DNA from: a bacterium
GTDB taxonomy: Bacteria; SZUA-79; Acidulodesulfobacterales; Acidulodesulfobacteraceae
Direction of reading: 5' to 3'
Assembly (NCBI GenBank): GCA_021800805.1
Contig: JAJYYR010000002.1
Coordinates: forward strand, 117,315 to 181,314
DNA length: 64,000 nt
Shown here: positions 43,398 through 52,578 of the stretch, piece by piece
Layout: every line of letters begins with the position of its first letter
How positions within the stretch are numbered: position 1 is the stretch's first letter
The notes under the pieces: model-generated
What the model was told of the DNA's origin: nothing
Databases searched by the model: none
The model's input: only the letters and a program-made list of their open reading frames with translations
Translations under genes and position numbers: made by a program

Positions 43398-44420
43398 TTA
43401 AGCCATATCGGCTAAGTCTTTCGCTACTTCTTTAATATCTATGTCTTCGGGGCAGTTTCTGGAACATCTCCCGCATCCGACGCATAGATATTTATCGAAT
43501 TTTTCGCTGTATATTTTAAATTTGTGCATAAGCCTTTGCCTGTATCTATCGCCCTGCGTAACTCTGGGATTATGCCCCGAAGTATGAAGGGTGAATATTC
43601 CGAACTGACAGGAATCCCAGTTTCTAATCCTCCTGCCTTCTTTTAAATTTCCTTCGTCCTGAATATCGAAACAGTGGCATGTCGGACATGTATATGTGCA
43701 TACGCCGCATCCTATGCAGGATAAGAACCTTTCCTGAAAATAGTTATGTTCAAAGTTTTTGTCCAAAAAACTTTTTGTTTTTTCTATTTCGAATATCTTT
43801 TTCCAGTCCTTGTCCGCCGGAACTTTATCTTTTGTGGTTTCTTTAAATAAATTAGAGTAAGCATTGACTAGATTCAAACCTTTTTCGCTGGTAACAATAG
43901 CAAAATATTGGGAACCGGCTTTTTTAAGAAGTATGTCGGAGCCGTAAGAACTTTCGGGTGAAAGCTGCATTTCTGTGCAGAAACAATAGTTATCCGGTTT
44001 TTCGCAGGCTATAGAAACTATAGTTAAATTTTTAAATCTTTCGTTAAAAAATTCGTCTTTATAGTCCCAGTTAAAAACTTTTTCCATTATCGGACCTGCG
44101 CCGGCATCGCACGGTCTCCCGCCGAAAATAACTCTTTTTTGGTTTGCTCCGGCAACTGCTTCCAGACCGTCTTTAATGTCGGCATTAACGCCGGAAAATG
44201 AATATTCGAAGAGCGTTTCGGTTTTAGGAAGAAGATATTCCTTATAAGACATTTTTGGCAGAAGAACGTCTAAATTTGCTTCTTCAAATTTGCTTATTTT
44301 CCCGTAAAACGTGTCGCCGTCTTTATCTCTAGGGGCAATAACCTCAAAGTTATCGGCTATAATCTGTTCTACAAATTTTTTAAGATTTTCCGCCGAAATT
44401 TCAAAATATTTTTCTTCCAT
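43398..44420 (-). CDS. flxB: FlxB-like AsrA-type iron-sulfur protein
   Basis: 340-aa cytoplasmic protein with two C-terminal [4Fe-4S] motifs (CIGCGVCTYTCPTCHCF and CVGCGRCSRNCPEDIDI) and an N-terminal domain shared with anaerobic sulfite reductase subunit A and sulfhydrogenase beta subunits (VIFGGRPCDAGAG, SIACEKPDNYCFC). It would pass electrons between FlxA and FlxC or HdrA. It lies between flxC and flxA with about 20-40 bases on each side. B and C names follow the order of the Desulfovibrio flx cluster from memory and could be exchanged. Confidence 0.75.
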   Translation of the reverse strand: MEEKYFEISAENLKKFVEQIIADNFEVIAPRDKDGDTFYGKISKFEEANLDVLLPKMSYKEYLLPKTETLFEYSFSGVNADIKDGLEAVAGANQKRVIFGGRPCDAGAGPIMEKVFNWDYKDEFFNERFKNLTIVSIACEKPDNYCFCTEMQLSPESSYGSDILLKKAGSQYFAIVTSEKGLNLVNAYSNLFKETTKDKVPADKDWKKIFEIEKTKSFLDKNFEHNYFQERFLSCIGCGVCTYTCPTCHCFDIQDEGNLKEGRRIRNWDSCQFGIFTLHTSGHNPRVTQGDRYRQRLMHKFKIYSEKFDKYLCVGCGRCSRNCPEDIDIKEVAKDLADMA

Positions 44421-44462
44421 TGTAAGAATTCTCCCTTGCCCGGCGTTAACACGCCGCTCGGT

Positions 44463-45368
44463 TCATTTAATAAAGTCGTTGAAATCGCTTTCGCTAAATA
44501 CTCCGAAAACGGGCTTGGCATTAATATCTAATCCCGATTTATATCCAAACATATTATATACGTCTTTTGCCATTTTTTCGTTAATCAGCATAAGGGGGAT
44601 ATTGACGGGACAGGCTCTTTCGCATTCGCCGCATCCTATACATCTTCCGGAAAGATGGTAAGCTCTTATAAGATTCCACTGAGCATTGCCGGTTTCTTCG
44701 GAATTAGTATCTATCCACTGGGGCATATTTTTTTCGACTATGCATCTGGAGCAGTAACAAAGCGGACACGCCTGCCTGCAGGCATAACATTTTATACATT
44801 TATCGAATTCTTGCGCCCAGAAGGCATCTTTCTCGTCGGCGTTCATAGATTCGAGCTTTTCTATCTCCGAATAAGGCTTAACGTTGCCGGACAAAACCAG
44901 CTTAGGCTCTTCCGATTCTACAAGAAAATCGTAGAGTACGGGAATATGCTCTTCGCATATAAGACATTTATCGTAAACGGTAGATTCCGAAACCTTTGTT
45001 TCGCCTTTATCGGCAAGGTTTTGCCTTATTACGCCGTTGCACTCTACCCCGATAATCTTTATATTATCTCTGGAAATCTGATATTCCTGAATTAAGGCGT
45101 TAACCGCTTTCTCGTCGCAACCTTTGACGACTATGCCTATTTTTCCGAACTTTTTAACTTCCGGTTTTTTTAAAAATACCGCAAGGTCTTGAACGGCATT
45201 AGGACTGAAAGAAAGTCTGCCGGTTTCTTCGGATTTTGTAATAAAAATGGGCCTCATCCTTTGAGGATTAGAACCTTTTGCATAGCCTATTATAAGGCTG
45301 ACCTCTCCGCTTTCTAAAAGGTCTTTTGCAATTTTTTGCAGTTTTTCGTCGGTCTTTGTATTTGCCAT
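44463..45368 (-). CDS. flxC: FlxC-like iron-sulfur electron-transfer protein
   Basis: 301-aa protein. The N-terminal half (VSLIIGYAKGS, KIGIVVKGCDEKAVNALIQEY, IIGVECNGV) resembles coenzyme F420 hydrogenase beta-subunit or formate dehydrogenase accessory iron-sulfur proteins. The C-terminal half has cysteine motifs CIKCYACRQACPLCYCSRC and CIGCGECERACPVNIP for at least two [4Fe-4S] clusters. It sits between the MvhD-like gene and flxB, so it is a likely link between FlxAB and FlxD-HdrA. No F420 genes are in the window. Confidence 0.75.
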   Translation of the reverse strand: MANTKTDEKLQKIAKDLLESGEVSLIIGYAKGSNPQRMRPIFITKSEETGRLSFSPNAVQDLAVFLKKPEVKKFGKIGIVVKGCDEKAVNALIQEYQISRDNIKIIGVECNGVIRQNLADKGETKVSESTVYDKCLICEEHIPVLYDFLVESEEPKLVLSGNVKPYSEIEKLESMNADEKDAFWAQEFDKCIKCYACRQACPLCYCSRCIVEKNMPQWIDTNSEETGNAQWNLIRAYHLSGRCIGCGECERACPVNIPLMLINEKMAKDVYNMFGYKSGLDINAKPVFGVFSESDFNDFIK

Positions 45369-45390
45369 AAATATATCCTTTATATCCTTA

Positions 45391-45867
45391 TTATTTTTTT
45401 GTAAATATATCGGTTGATTTACCCGGCAGAGATTTAATTTTATCGGTAAATTCGTTTATTATCGAAACCCATTTGTTTCCCTCCGAAGCGCTTACCCATG
45501 AAAACTCGACCCTGTCTAAATTTACCCCGAAATATCCGAGTAAATCCCTAAACGTCGCATATTTACGCCTTGAATGATAATTTCCGCTGGTATAATGGCA
45601 GTCTCCCGGATGACATCCCGAAACCAAAACGCCTTTTGCCCCTTTTTTAAACGCTTCGACTATAAAAAGAGGATCTATCCTTCCCGTGCATGGAAGCTTG
45701 ATAACTCGAACATTGTCGGAGTATTTCATTCTGCTTGTTCCCGCAAGGTCCGCTCCGCTGTAAGTACACCAGTTGCAGACAAACGCTATTATTCTTGGGT
45801 CGCCGACGCCGCCCTCCGCAATTTTTGCATCTGCATGGTTTTCCTTTTTTACGTCTTTATCTTCCAT
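45391..45867 (-). CDS. flxD: FlxD / MvhD-like subunit
   Basis: 158-aa protein of the MvhD family, the [2Fe-2S] adaptor that binds HdrA and brings in electrons from hydrogenase, formate dehydrogenase or FlxABC. Family motifs are clear: FVCNWCTYSGADLAGTSRM, VIKLPCTGRIDP, KGAKGVLVSGCHPGDCHY and RVEFSWVSASEG. A charged 25-residue N-terminus precedes the domain. It directly follows hdrA. There is no hydrogenase large subunit nearby, so FlxABC is the expected electron donor. Confidence 0.88.
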   Translation of the reverse strand: MEDKDVKKENHADAKIAEGGVGDPRIIAFVCNWCTYSGADLAGTSRMKYSDNVRVIKLPCTGRIDPLFIVEAFKKGAKGVLVSGCHPGDCHYTSGNYHSRRKYATFRDLLGYFGVNLDRVEFSWVSASEGNKWVSIINEFTDKIKSLPGKSTDIFTKK

Positions 45868-45915
45868 TTCCGAAAGACTCCTTTCTTTTATTTTAGTTGT
45901 CGTTATATTGAGTTT

Positions 45916-47898
45916 TTATATTGCCAATGCTTTAATTTCTGCATATATCTGGTCGTCCATAAATCCTTTAACGTCGATAGACTTGGAAAAACAGGCATTT
46001 ACGCAAGCGCCGCAGCCGGTGCATAATCCCGGATTAACGTTAGCTACGACTTTTACGAGTTTCCCGCTTCTGTCTTTAATTTCTTTTCTGCTTATGGCGC
46101 TGTAAGCGCAGACTCTCTGACAGTAAAAACAAGCAACGCACGTCCCTTCGTTAACGTTGGCGATAGTTCCCTCGACCTCATATTCGTTCTTAGAAAAAAG
46201 CCCCAATATTTTAGAAGCGGCTGCCGAACCGGAAACGACGGATTCCGGAATATCTCTGGGTCCCTGAGCCATACCCGCAAGAAAAATCCCTGCCGTAGAA
46301 GACTCTGCCGGACGAAGTTTAGGGTGGGATTCGGTAAAAAATCCATACTTATCATATGATATTCCGAGCATCTGCGCAAGTTTATCCGAACCTTTTTTCG
46401 GTATAACGCCGGTAGCAAGCACGACCATATCGGCGGCAATTTCTACCTGATTTCCGGAGAGAGTATCCGCGCCTTTAACGATAAGTTTGCCGTCGTCTTC
46501 ATATATTTTAGATACCCTGCCTCTTAAATAAATTGCGCCGTCCTGCTCCATGGTGCTTCTAACGAACTCCTCATACCCCTTGCTCGTCGACCTTATGTCT
46601 ATGTAAAAAACATAGCTCTGAGAACCGTGAACCTTGTGGGCAAATAACTTAGCATGCTTAGCGGTGTACATACAGCACACTTTTGAACAATAAGGAACGC
46701 CCTTTTCCGGATCCCTTGAGCCTACGCACTGAACAAAAACGATGGTCTGCGGAGTTTTCCCGTCGGAAGGTCTTTTAATAACGCCTTCCGTAGGACCGGA
46801 AGCGGATAGAAGCCTTTCGAACTGCAAGCCTGATATAACGTCTTTATATTTCCCGTAGCCGTATTCTCCGTACATAGAGGTATCCATCAGGTCGTATCCG
46901 GTAGATGCGACTATCGCTCCTACGGTTTCTTCTATAATTTCATCCTGTATATCGAAATTTATACATTTAGGACCGCAGGCATCGTAACATTTCTGACATT
47001 TACCGCCTTTTTTAAAGTGTAGGCATACTGACCTGTCCAATACCGGAACAAGCGGAACCGCTTGCGGAAAAGGAACATATATAGCCGTTCTTTCGGAAAG
47101 ATTCACGTTGAATTCGCTTTTGACGTTTTTATGCATCGGGCAGGCATTCCAGCATTCGCCGCATCCCGTGCAGTCTTTTTCGACGACGCTTCTTGCCTTT
47201 TTCTTTATTTTAATCTTAAAATTGCCTATATACCCGGAAATATCCTCTACTTCCGAATATGTGTATAATTTTATATTAGGGTGCTGATTTGCTTCGACCA
47301 TTTTAGGGGTCATTATACAGCTCGAACAATCGAGCGTAGGAAAAGTTTCGTCAAGCTGTATCATCTTTCCGCCTATCGAAGGCTCTTTTTCCACAAGTAT
47401 AACTTCTACCCCGCCGTTTGCAATATCGAGAGCCGCCTGTATTCCGGCTATTCCTCCGCCGATAACTAAAGCTTTTTTATTCAAAGGAACCCTGACGTCT
47501 TCGATAGGTCTGTCTCTTTTAACCTTTTCGACCATCATCTTCATAAGGTCGACGGCTTTTGCGGTAGCCCTCTCTTTATCTTCGTGAACCCATGAAACCT
47601 GCTCCCTGATATTGGCTATCTCGACGAAATAAGGATTTAAGCCTTCTTTTGCGGCGGCTTTTCTAAACGTATTTTCATGCATATGGGGCGAGCATGCCGC
47701 AAGAACGATACCCGTTAAATTCTTTTCTTTTATTATATTTCTCAAACTGTTTTGACCCGGGTCGGAACACATATATTTGTAATCTAAGGCGCTGACTACT
47801 CCCGGAATTTTAGCCGCTTCTTCCCTGACTTTCTCGACGTCGACCGTTCCGGCGATATTGGAACCGCACCAGCAAACAAATACGCCTATTCTTGCCAT
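45916..47898 (-). CDS. hdrA: Heterodisulfide reductase subunit A, flavin-bifurcating
   Basis: 660-aa FAD and iron-sulfur protein that splits electron pairs between a disulfide and ferredoxin. It shows the N-terminal HdrA domain with cysteines (VCWCGSN, AACSPHMHE), the FAD Rossmann motif ALVIGGGIAGIQAALDIA (about 144-161), LDCSSCIMTPKM, a ferredoxin motif CTGCGECWNACP, a further CQKCYDACGPKC, and C-terminal CVACFYCQRVCAYSA and CTGCGACVNACF. This is a full-length HdrA, not the truncated sHdr type. It lies between hdrB and flxD. Confidence 0.94.
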   Translation of the reverse strand: MARIGVFVCWCGSNIAGTVDVEKVREEAAKIPGVVSALDYKYMCSDPGQNSLRNIIKEKNLTGIVLAACSPHMHENTFRKAAAKEGLNPYFVEIANIREQVSWVHEDKERATAKAVDLMKMMVEKVKRDRPIEDVRVPLNKKALVIGGGIAGIQAALDIANGGVEVILVEKEPSIGGKMIQLDETFPTLDCSSCIMTPKMVEANQHPNIKLYTYSEVEDISGYIGNFKIKIKKKARSVVEKDCTGCGECWNACPMHKNVKSEFNVNLSERTAIYVPFPQAVPLVPVLDRSVCLHFKKGGKCQKCYDACGPKCINFDIQDEIIEETVGAIVASTGYDLMDTSMYGEYGYGKYKDVISGLQFERLLSASGPTEGVIKRPSDGKTPQTIVFVQCVGSRDPEKGVPYCSKVCCMYTAKHAKLFAHKVHGSQSYVFYIDIRSTSKGYEEFVRSTMEQDGAIYLRGRVSKIYEDDGKLIVKGADTLSGNQVEIAADMVVLATGVIPKKGSDKLAQMLGISYDKYGFFTESHPKLRPAESSTAGIFLAGMAQGPRDIPESVVSGSAAASKILGLFSKNEYEVEGTIANVNEGTCVACFYCQRVCAYSAISRKEIKDRSGKLVKVVANVNPGLCTGCGACVNACFSKSIDVKGFMDDQIYAEIKALAI

Positions 47899-47939
47899 AA
47901 TATTTTACCTCTTGTATGTATATAATAGCTTAATAATCT

Positions 47940-48809
47940 TTAATTACCAATCTTTTTTAAAACCCTGTCGGCAGCGACCATATGTCCGTCTATCGCAAGA
48001 TCTTTTGGATCTATACCGAAAGAAAGTCCTAATAACTCCGTTATAAAAAGAACGGGCAAACCAAGCTTTTCGTCGTATTTTCTTTCTATTTCCCTCTGCC
48101 TGACGTCTAAATTGGAATGGCAGAGCGGGCATGCGACTACTACAAGGTCGGCTCCATGTTTTTTAATATCGTAAAGAACGTTGCCGGTCAGAGCCATAAC
48201 GACGTCGGGTTTGGAAAGCGAATTAATCGCCCCGCAACATTCCGTTTTAAAAGAATAATCCACCGGTTCGGCTCCGGTAAGCGCAACCAATTCGTCCATA
48301 GTAACCGGATTTTCCGGGTCGTCGAACTGCATAATTTTGGGGGGTCTTACCAACAAACATCCATAATACGATGCAACTTTAAGACCCGATAAGGGTTTTT
48401 TTACCATAGATTTTATTTTATCTTTTCCCACTACGCCTATAAGAAATTCAAGCATATTGTTAATGCTCATGTCGGCGTTATAAGGCATTTCTAAAGAATC
48501 CGTTATTTTCTTTTTAAGGATATCGTCGGTTTTTAGTTCATAGTCGGCGTTTTTAAGCCTATTGGAACAAGCCGCGCACGGAGCGAGGACAGATTCAAAT
48601 CCGCTGTTTTCGGCTATCGCAAGATTTCTTGCCGGAAGGGCAATGGATAAATTATGATTTATGCTGTGCGCCGCGGAAGCTCCGCAACAGTTCCAGTCCG
48701 GAATTTCTTTAATCTCGATATTAAGAGCCTCAAGTATTTTTAACAAAGATACTTCGTATTCAAACGATGTTCCTTTAAGCGAACATCCCGGATAATATGC
48801 TAATTTCAT
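47940..48809 (-). CDS. hdrB: Heterodisulfide reductase subunit B
   Basis: 289-aa catalytic subunit with two CCG domains that hold noncubane [4Fe-4S] clusters for disulfide cleavage. The first domain has YYPGCSLKG, NCCGASAAHS and APCAACSNR; the second has YYGCLLVRPP, ECCGAINSL and ACPLCHSNLD. All cysteines are present. In organisms without coenzyme M/B the substrate is unknown; DsrC has been proposed as its disulfide partner in sulfate reducers. It follows hdrC and precedes hdrA. Confidence 0.94.
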   Translation of the reverse strand: MKLAYYPGCSLKGTSFEYEVSLLKILEALNIEIKEIPDWNCCGASAAHSINHNLSIALPARNLAIAENSGFESVLAPCAACSNRLKNADYELKTDDILKKKITDSLEMPYNADMSINNMLEFLIGVVGKDKIKSMVKKPLSGLKVASYYGCLLVRPPKIMQFDDPENPVTMDELVALTGAEPVDYSFKTECCGAINSLSKPDVVMALTGNVLYDIKKHGADLVVVACPLCHSNLDVRQREIERKYDEKLGLPVLFITELLGLSFGIDPKDLAIDGHMVAADRVLKKIGN

Positions 48810-48838
48810 ATACTATGTTTCTCCGATAATTTTAATTT

Positions 48839-49387
48839 TTACTCAAAGTCCTTAAAAATTTTAGCAATTTGATTTAAATTGGCTATTTTTTCCCCGTGTA
48901 TTCTAAGTTTTCCTTTTTCGAGCATTTTAGGAGCTAAAAACATATCCCTGAATAAATGCCTCGTCTTTAATTTATATTTGCCGACAAGTTCAAGTTCGAA
49001 TATTCTGCCGTTGGATTTGACGTTATCGAGAAATACTTCGTGAAACATCTGAACTTCTTTTTCTGTCTTTGACGTTATGCCTTTCTTCTCGGCTATTTCT
49101 CTCAAAACGTCCATAATTTCGGTAACTTCAAACCCTTTTGGACAGCGGGTGGAACAGGTATTGCATGAAACGCAGAGCCATATAGTTTTAGAATTGAGGA
49201 CTTTATCTTCCATTCCGAGTTCCGTCATCTTTATAATCTGGTTCGGCGTGTAATCCATTTCGAAGTTGACGGGGCATCCCGCGGAACATTTGCCGCATTG
49301 ATAGCACTTGGATAGCTTGTCGTGGAGCATAGTCTCGACCTGAGACGCAAAGTTTCTTCTATTTTGTTCGTTTATGACGGTTTTCAT
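48839..49387 (-). CDS. hdrC: Heterodisulfide reductase subunit C
   Basis: 182-aa iron-sulfur protein that wires HdrA to HdrB. Two [4Fe-4S] motifs are visible, CYQCGKCSAGCPVNFE and CVSCNTCSTRCPKGFE, followed by a helical C-terminus that packs on HdrB. It is first in the hdrCBA-flxDCBA cluster, 106 bases after a near-consensus promoter. The length matches family members. Confidence 0.94.
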   Translation of the reverse strand: MKTVINEQNRRNFASQVETMLHDKLSKCYQCGKCSAGCPVNFEMDYTPNQIIKMTELGMEDKVLNSKTIWLCVSCNTCSTRCPKGFEVTEIMDVLREIAEKKGITSKTEKEVQMFHEVFLDNVKSNGRIFELELVGKYKLKTRHLFRDMFLAPKMLEKGKLRIHGEKIANLNQIAKIFKDFE

Positions 49388-49492
49388 ATTAAACTATACC
49401 CCTATATTAACATACGGAGATTATTTTAAATTCAATTTAATTATTTATATATATATTCTAATATTTTTATGGATTTTAATACACGTCTTATC

Positions 49493-49521
49493 ATTATAAT
49501 TTAATCCACGTTTTTAGTCAA
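49493..49521 (-). promoter_or_regulatory. Promoter of hdrCBA-flxDCBA
   Basis: Minus strand TTGACT (49516-49521), a 17-base spacer and TATAAT (49493-49498), in the 154-bp gap between rimO and hdrC, about 106 bases before the hdrC start. It is the best promoter match found in the window. Confidence 0.7.
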
Positions 49522-49541
49522 GAAATTTTAGGCTTGCTCTT

Positions 49542-50897
49542 TTACGAAGTTCCAAATGAATCGTAATCTCCCAGCAAATCGTAATCCTTTGCTTTCAATA
49601 TTTTGACGGAAATAAAACCTTCTTCCTGTTTATTTTGATTTTTAAAATTATTTTTTAAATCGTCCGCATACAAATAAACGCAGCCGTCGATATCGGGAGC
49701 CTGAAAGTAAGTTCTCAACTTTGCGGTTTTATTGTTTGTTTCGTCAACTATTGCGCTGTATGTCCGCCCTATATGTTTCGATAATATGCCGGGGATAAGC
49801 GTTCTTTGGGTTTCCATCAACAGTTTATACCTTTCGGATTTTGTCTTTGCGTTTATTTTTAAATCATATTTATAGGAAGCGGCGTCTCTTTCGTCGGAAT
49901 ATTTAAAAACTCCGAGATTATCGAATTTAACGTCTTTAATAAACCCTAAAAGCTCTTCAAAGTCTTTATCCGTTTCGCCGGGAAAGCCGGTTATAATGGA
50001 CGTCCTTAAAGCGGAATCGGGTATTTCTTTTCTTAATTTTTGAATCAGGCTTACAATGTCTTTTTTGTTGCCCGCGCGCTTCATAAGCTTAAGGATGCGG
50101 TCGTTTATATGCTGAACGGGCATATCGATATATTTCAGGATTTTCTCTTCATTTTTTAAAAGGCTTATTAAATCGTCGGTGAACAAAGTTTTTAGCGGAT
50201 ATAGATACATAAGCCTTATCCATTTTATATCTTTTATTTTGACAAGCTCTTTTAAAAGCTCGTATAATCCGTTTTTTATATTTAAATCAATGCCGTAATA
50301 AGAAGTGTCCTGCGAAACTATTATAAGCTCTTTGACGCCGGCTGCGGCTAAATACGAGGCTTCATTCTTAATTTCTTCTATGGACTTAGACTTATATACC
50401 CCCCTTATCCGGGGGATCGTGCAAAAAGAACAAGTTCTGCCGCATCCTTCGGATATTTTAAGATACGCGGTTCTTTTCAAATTAAAATGCTCCCTTTCAA
50501 ATTTTTTATGCGCATTAAAATTTTTACTTGTTATTTTTTCGCCTGTTACCTGCGCAATTTCTTCGACTATCTTTTCTTCGTCGAAAGTCGGGAGAAAAAT
50601 ATCTACTTCCGGCAGTTCCTCTTTAAGGGTTTTAAGATTGTTGTTTACCATACATCCGACAACAGCTACGTATCTGACTTTTCCAGCCTGTTTTTTCCTT
50701 ACGGCTTCCATGATTACGCCTATGGATTCTTTCCTCGCCGCTTCGATAAATCCGCAGGTGTTGATAACGCAGACGTCGCAATTATCTATATCGGAAGTAA
50801 ATTTTATATCCGATTTTTCAAGGCGGGTAAACATTGCTTCGGAATCTACCTGATTTTTCGGACATCCTAAACTTATAAGATTAAAGCTGAAAGGCAT
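49542..50897 (-). CDS. rimO: Ribosomal protein S12 methylthiotransferase
   Basis: 451-aa radical SAM enzyme that adds a methylthio group to the conserved aspartate of S12. The N-terminal MTTase domain holds three cysteines (SLGCPKNQVDSE, VINTCGFIEAARKES, VVGCMVNN). The radical SAM cluster motif is EGCGRTCSFCTIPRIRG, and a C-terminal TRAM domain follows. NTCGFIE and PRIRG point to RimO rather than MiaB or MtaB. It is divergent from tolC across 136 bp. Confidence 0.96.
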   Translation of the reverse strand: MPFSFNLISLGCPKNQVDSEAMFTRLEKSDIKFTSDIDNCDVCVINTCGFIEAARKESIGVIMEAVRKKQAGKVRYVAVVGCMVNNNLKTLKEELPEVDIFLPTFDEEKIVEEIAQVTGEKITSKNFNAHKKFEREHFNLKRTAYLKISEGCGRTCSFCTIPRIRGVYKSKSIEEIKNEASYLAAAGVKELIIVSQDTSYYGIDLNIKNGLYELLKELVKIKDIKWIRLMYLYPLKTLFTDDLISLLKNEEKILKYIDMPVQHINDRILKLMKRAGNKKDIVSLIQKLRKEIPDSALRTSIITGFPGETDKDFEELLGFIKDVKFDNLGVFKYSDERDAASYKYDLKINAKTKSERYKLLMETQRTLIPGILSKHIGRTYSAIVDETNNKTAKLRTYFQAPDIDGCVYLYADDLKNNFKNQNKQEEGFISVKILKAKDYDLLGDYDSFGTS

Positions 50898-50927
50898 TTA
50901 TTTTTTAACGAAGGATTTATTTTTATA

Positions 50928-50956
50928 TTGACAAATGACTTTAAAGTCATTATATT
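50928..50956 (+). promoter_or_regulatory. Promoter of tolC-macA-macB with palindromic operator candidate
   Basis: TTGACA (50928-50933), a 17-base spacer and TATATT (50951-50956), 78 bases before the tolC-like start. The spacer is almost wholly an 18-bp perfect palindrome AATGACTTTAAAGTCATT (50934-50951). This position between -35 and -10 is typical of repressor operators of efflux pumps. No regulator gene adjoins it. Confidence 0.65.
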
Positions 50957-51033
50957 TATATTTATATTTTATTTACAATAAGACGTTATAATTATTTATA
51001 ATAGTATAAAACGGCTGTTAAAGCCAGAAAAAA

Positions 51034-52539
51034 ATGATAAAATGCAATTATAGAAAAAACAAATTTAATTATTTCCTCGCCGCGGCGTTTGCCGTTCTGC
51101 TTATGTTCTCTGCGGCTTTATTTTCGACGGCGTTTCCCCGTCCTGCTTATGCAGGAAAGCTTAAAAAGCTTAAATCCATTAAATCTAAAAGACGAAAAAC
51201 ATCCGGGAACAACGGCCTGCTCAAAGAAAAATTCAAAAATTTAGAGAAATATAAAAATCTCCTTAAGGAAGATTACCCAAATATAACCGCAATAGATTTA
51301 AAGACGGCATTAAGGCTTGCGCTTAAATATTATCCCGGCATACAGTCTTCGAAATATTCTTACGCCGCTTCCGTTTACAATAAAAACGAATCCCTCTATA
51401 ATTACTATCCGCAGGTTTCAGCAAGCGCCCTTTATTCAAAAAATACGGTTATGAGCGTATCTTCGCTCGGTTCATACAGCCCCTCCCCCACATTTGTAAA
51501 TAACGGGGGCATTAATTATTCCTTAAATACCTATCAGGCTAATTTAAGCGCTACATGGCTCTTGTATTCATTCGGTTCGAGACGCTACGGCTTTCTGCAG
51601 TCTTTTTACGGGATGAAAGTTTCTAAATACGCTTACAACCAAGAAATAAATGCGGATTTATATAGCGTCATACTAAATTTTGCCCAATATTTCGAGGATA
51701 AGGAAATCGAAAAAACGGATAAGGAAAACTTAAAAAACAACGAAACTGCATACAGGGCGGCGGAAGCCTTTTACAAAGTAGGAACCGGCGACCTCCTTGA
51801 CGCCGAAACGGCAAAGGCAAACTTGGAAACGGCTAAAGCGGCATATATAAACTCCGGGTTCAATTTAAAAATTGCAAAGTTGGCGCTGATAAATTCTATA
51901 GGACTGCCGTTAAATAAAAATTATAATTTCGTTAATACTATGACAATGGAAGGCTTTAACGAAAATTTAAAGGCGCTGATAAAATTGGGATTAAAATATA
52001 ACCCCGTATTAAAAGAGAGCGGATTTACCGTAAAATCCGGGAAGGCATCCGAAAAAGAAGCCGCGACCGGTTATTACCCTAACATAGATGCCAATTTTGC
52101 TTATACGGGAGAGAATTCCGTATTCCCTTTAAACAGAAATTATACGACCGGAATAACCTTAAACATTCCCATATTTAACGGATTTTTAACTAAGAATAAA
52201 GTAGAATATTCGAAAGCTACGCTTTATAGTTCGGTCTGGAGAAAACGGTTGACTAAACAGAACCTTGTCTATACTATTTCGCAGGATTATTACGGTATAA
52301 AAAACCAGTATCTCACCGTTAAAGCGTTAAAACAATCCGAAACAGCTTCAAAATTGGCATACACGCTTGCGCTAAAAAGCTATGAGGTTGGTGTAGGCTC
52401 TATGGTCCAACTCGTAGCCGCTAATGCCCAATATATTTCCGCAGTGACAAGCTATATAAACGGGGAATACTCTTACTTTTACCTAAAAGCCAAGCTTTAT
52501 TCCGACCTCGGTTTAACGGTAAAACATTATATAAAATAA
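51034..52539 (+). CDS. TolC-family outer-membrane efflux protein
   Basis: 501-aa channel protein. It has a long signal region (hydrophobic core LAAAFAVLLMFSAALFSTAF, cut near AYAGK) and a lysine-rich linker, then two outer-membrane efflux repeats (about 85-300 and 310-500) with ALRLALKYYPGIQSSKYSY at the start and TGITLNIPIFNGFLTKNKVEYSKA in the second. It begins a tolC-macA-macB(ATPase)-macB(permease) operon, so it should provide the outer-membrane exit. Confidence 0.9.
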   Translation: MIKCNYRKNKFNYFLAAAFAVLLMFSAALFSTAFPRPAYAGKLKKLKSIKSKRRKTSGNNGLLKEKFKNLEKYKNLLKEDYPNITAIDLKTALRLALKYYPGIQSSKYSYAASVYNKNESLYNYYPQVSASALYSKNTVMSVSSLGSYSPSPTFVNNGGINYSLNTYQANLSATWLLYSFGSRRYGFLQSFYGMKVSKYAYNQEINADLYSVILNFAQYFEDKEIEKTDKENLKNNETAYRAAEAFYKVGTGDLLDAETAKANLETAKAAYINSGFNLKIAKLALINSIGLPLNKNYNFVNTMTMEGFNENLKALIKLGLKYNPVLKESGFTVKSGKASEKEAATGYYPNIDANFAYTGENSVFPLNRNYTTGITLNIPIFNGFLTKNKVEYSKATLYSSVWRKRLTKQNLVYTISQDYYGIKNQYLTVKALKQSETASKLAYTLALKSYEVGVGSMVQLVAANAQYISAVTSYINGEYSYFYLKAKLYSDLGLTVKHYIK

Positions 52540-52578
52540 AAATGATTATGTTAAGGAATGACAAAATTGGGGTAAAAA

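Noticed and set aside
42553..44420. Anaerobic sulfite reductase asrAB
   Set aside because: The two proteins resemble AsrB and AsrA, but asrC is missing and they adjoin mvhD-hdrABC, so the Flx reading is better.
44655..45095. 146-aa plus-strand ORF inside flxC
   Set aside because: Antisense to the conserved iron-sulfur motifs of flxC; no independent support.
45574..46105. Plus-strand ORFs of 110-150 aa across flxD and hdrA
   Set aside because: Both oppose clearly conserved cysteine motifs of MvhD and HdrA and have no recognisable protein features.
50305..50853. 182-aa plus-strand ORF inside rimO
   Set aside because: Lies opposite conserved rimO motifs; composition is that of an antisense shadow.
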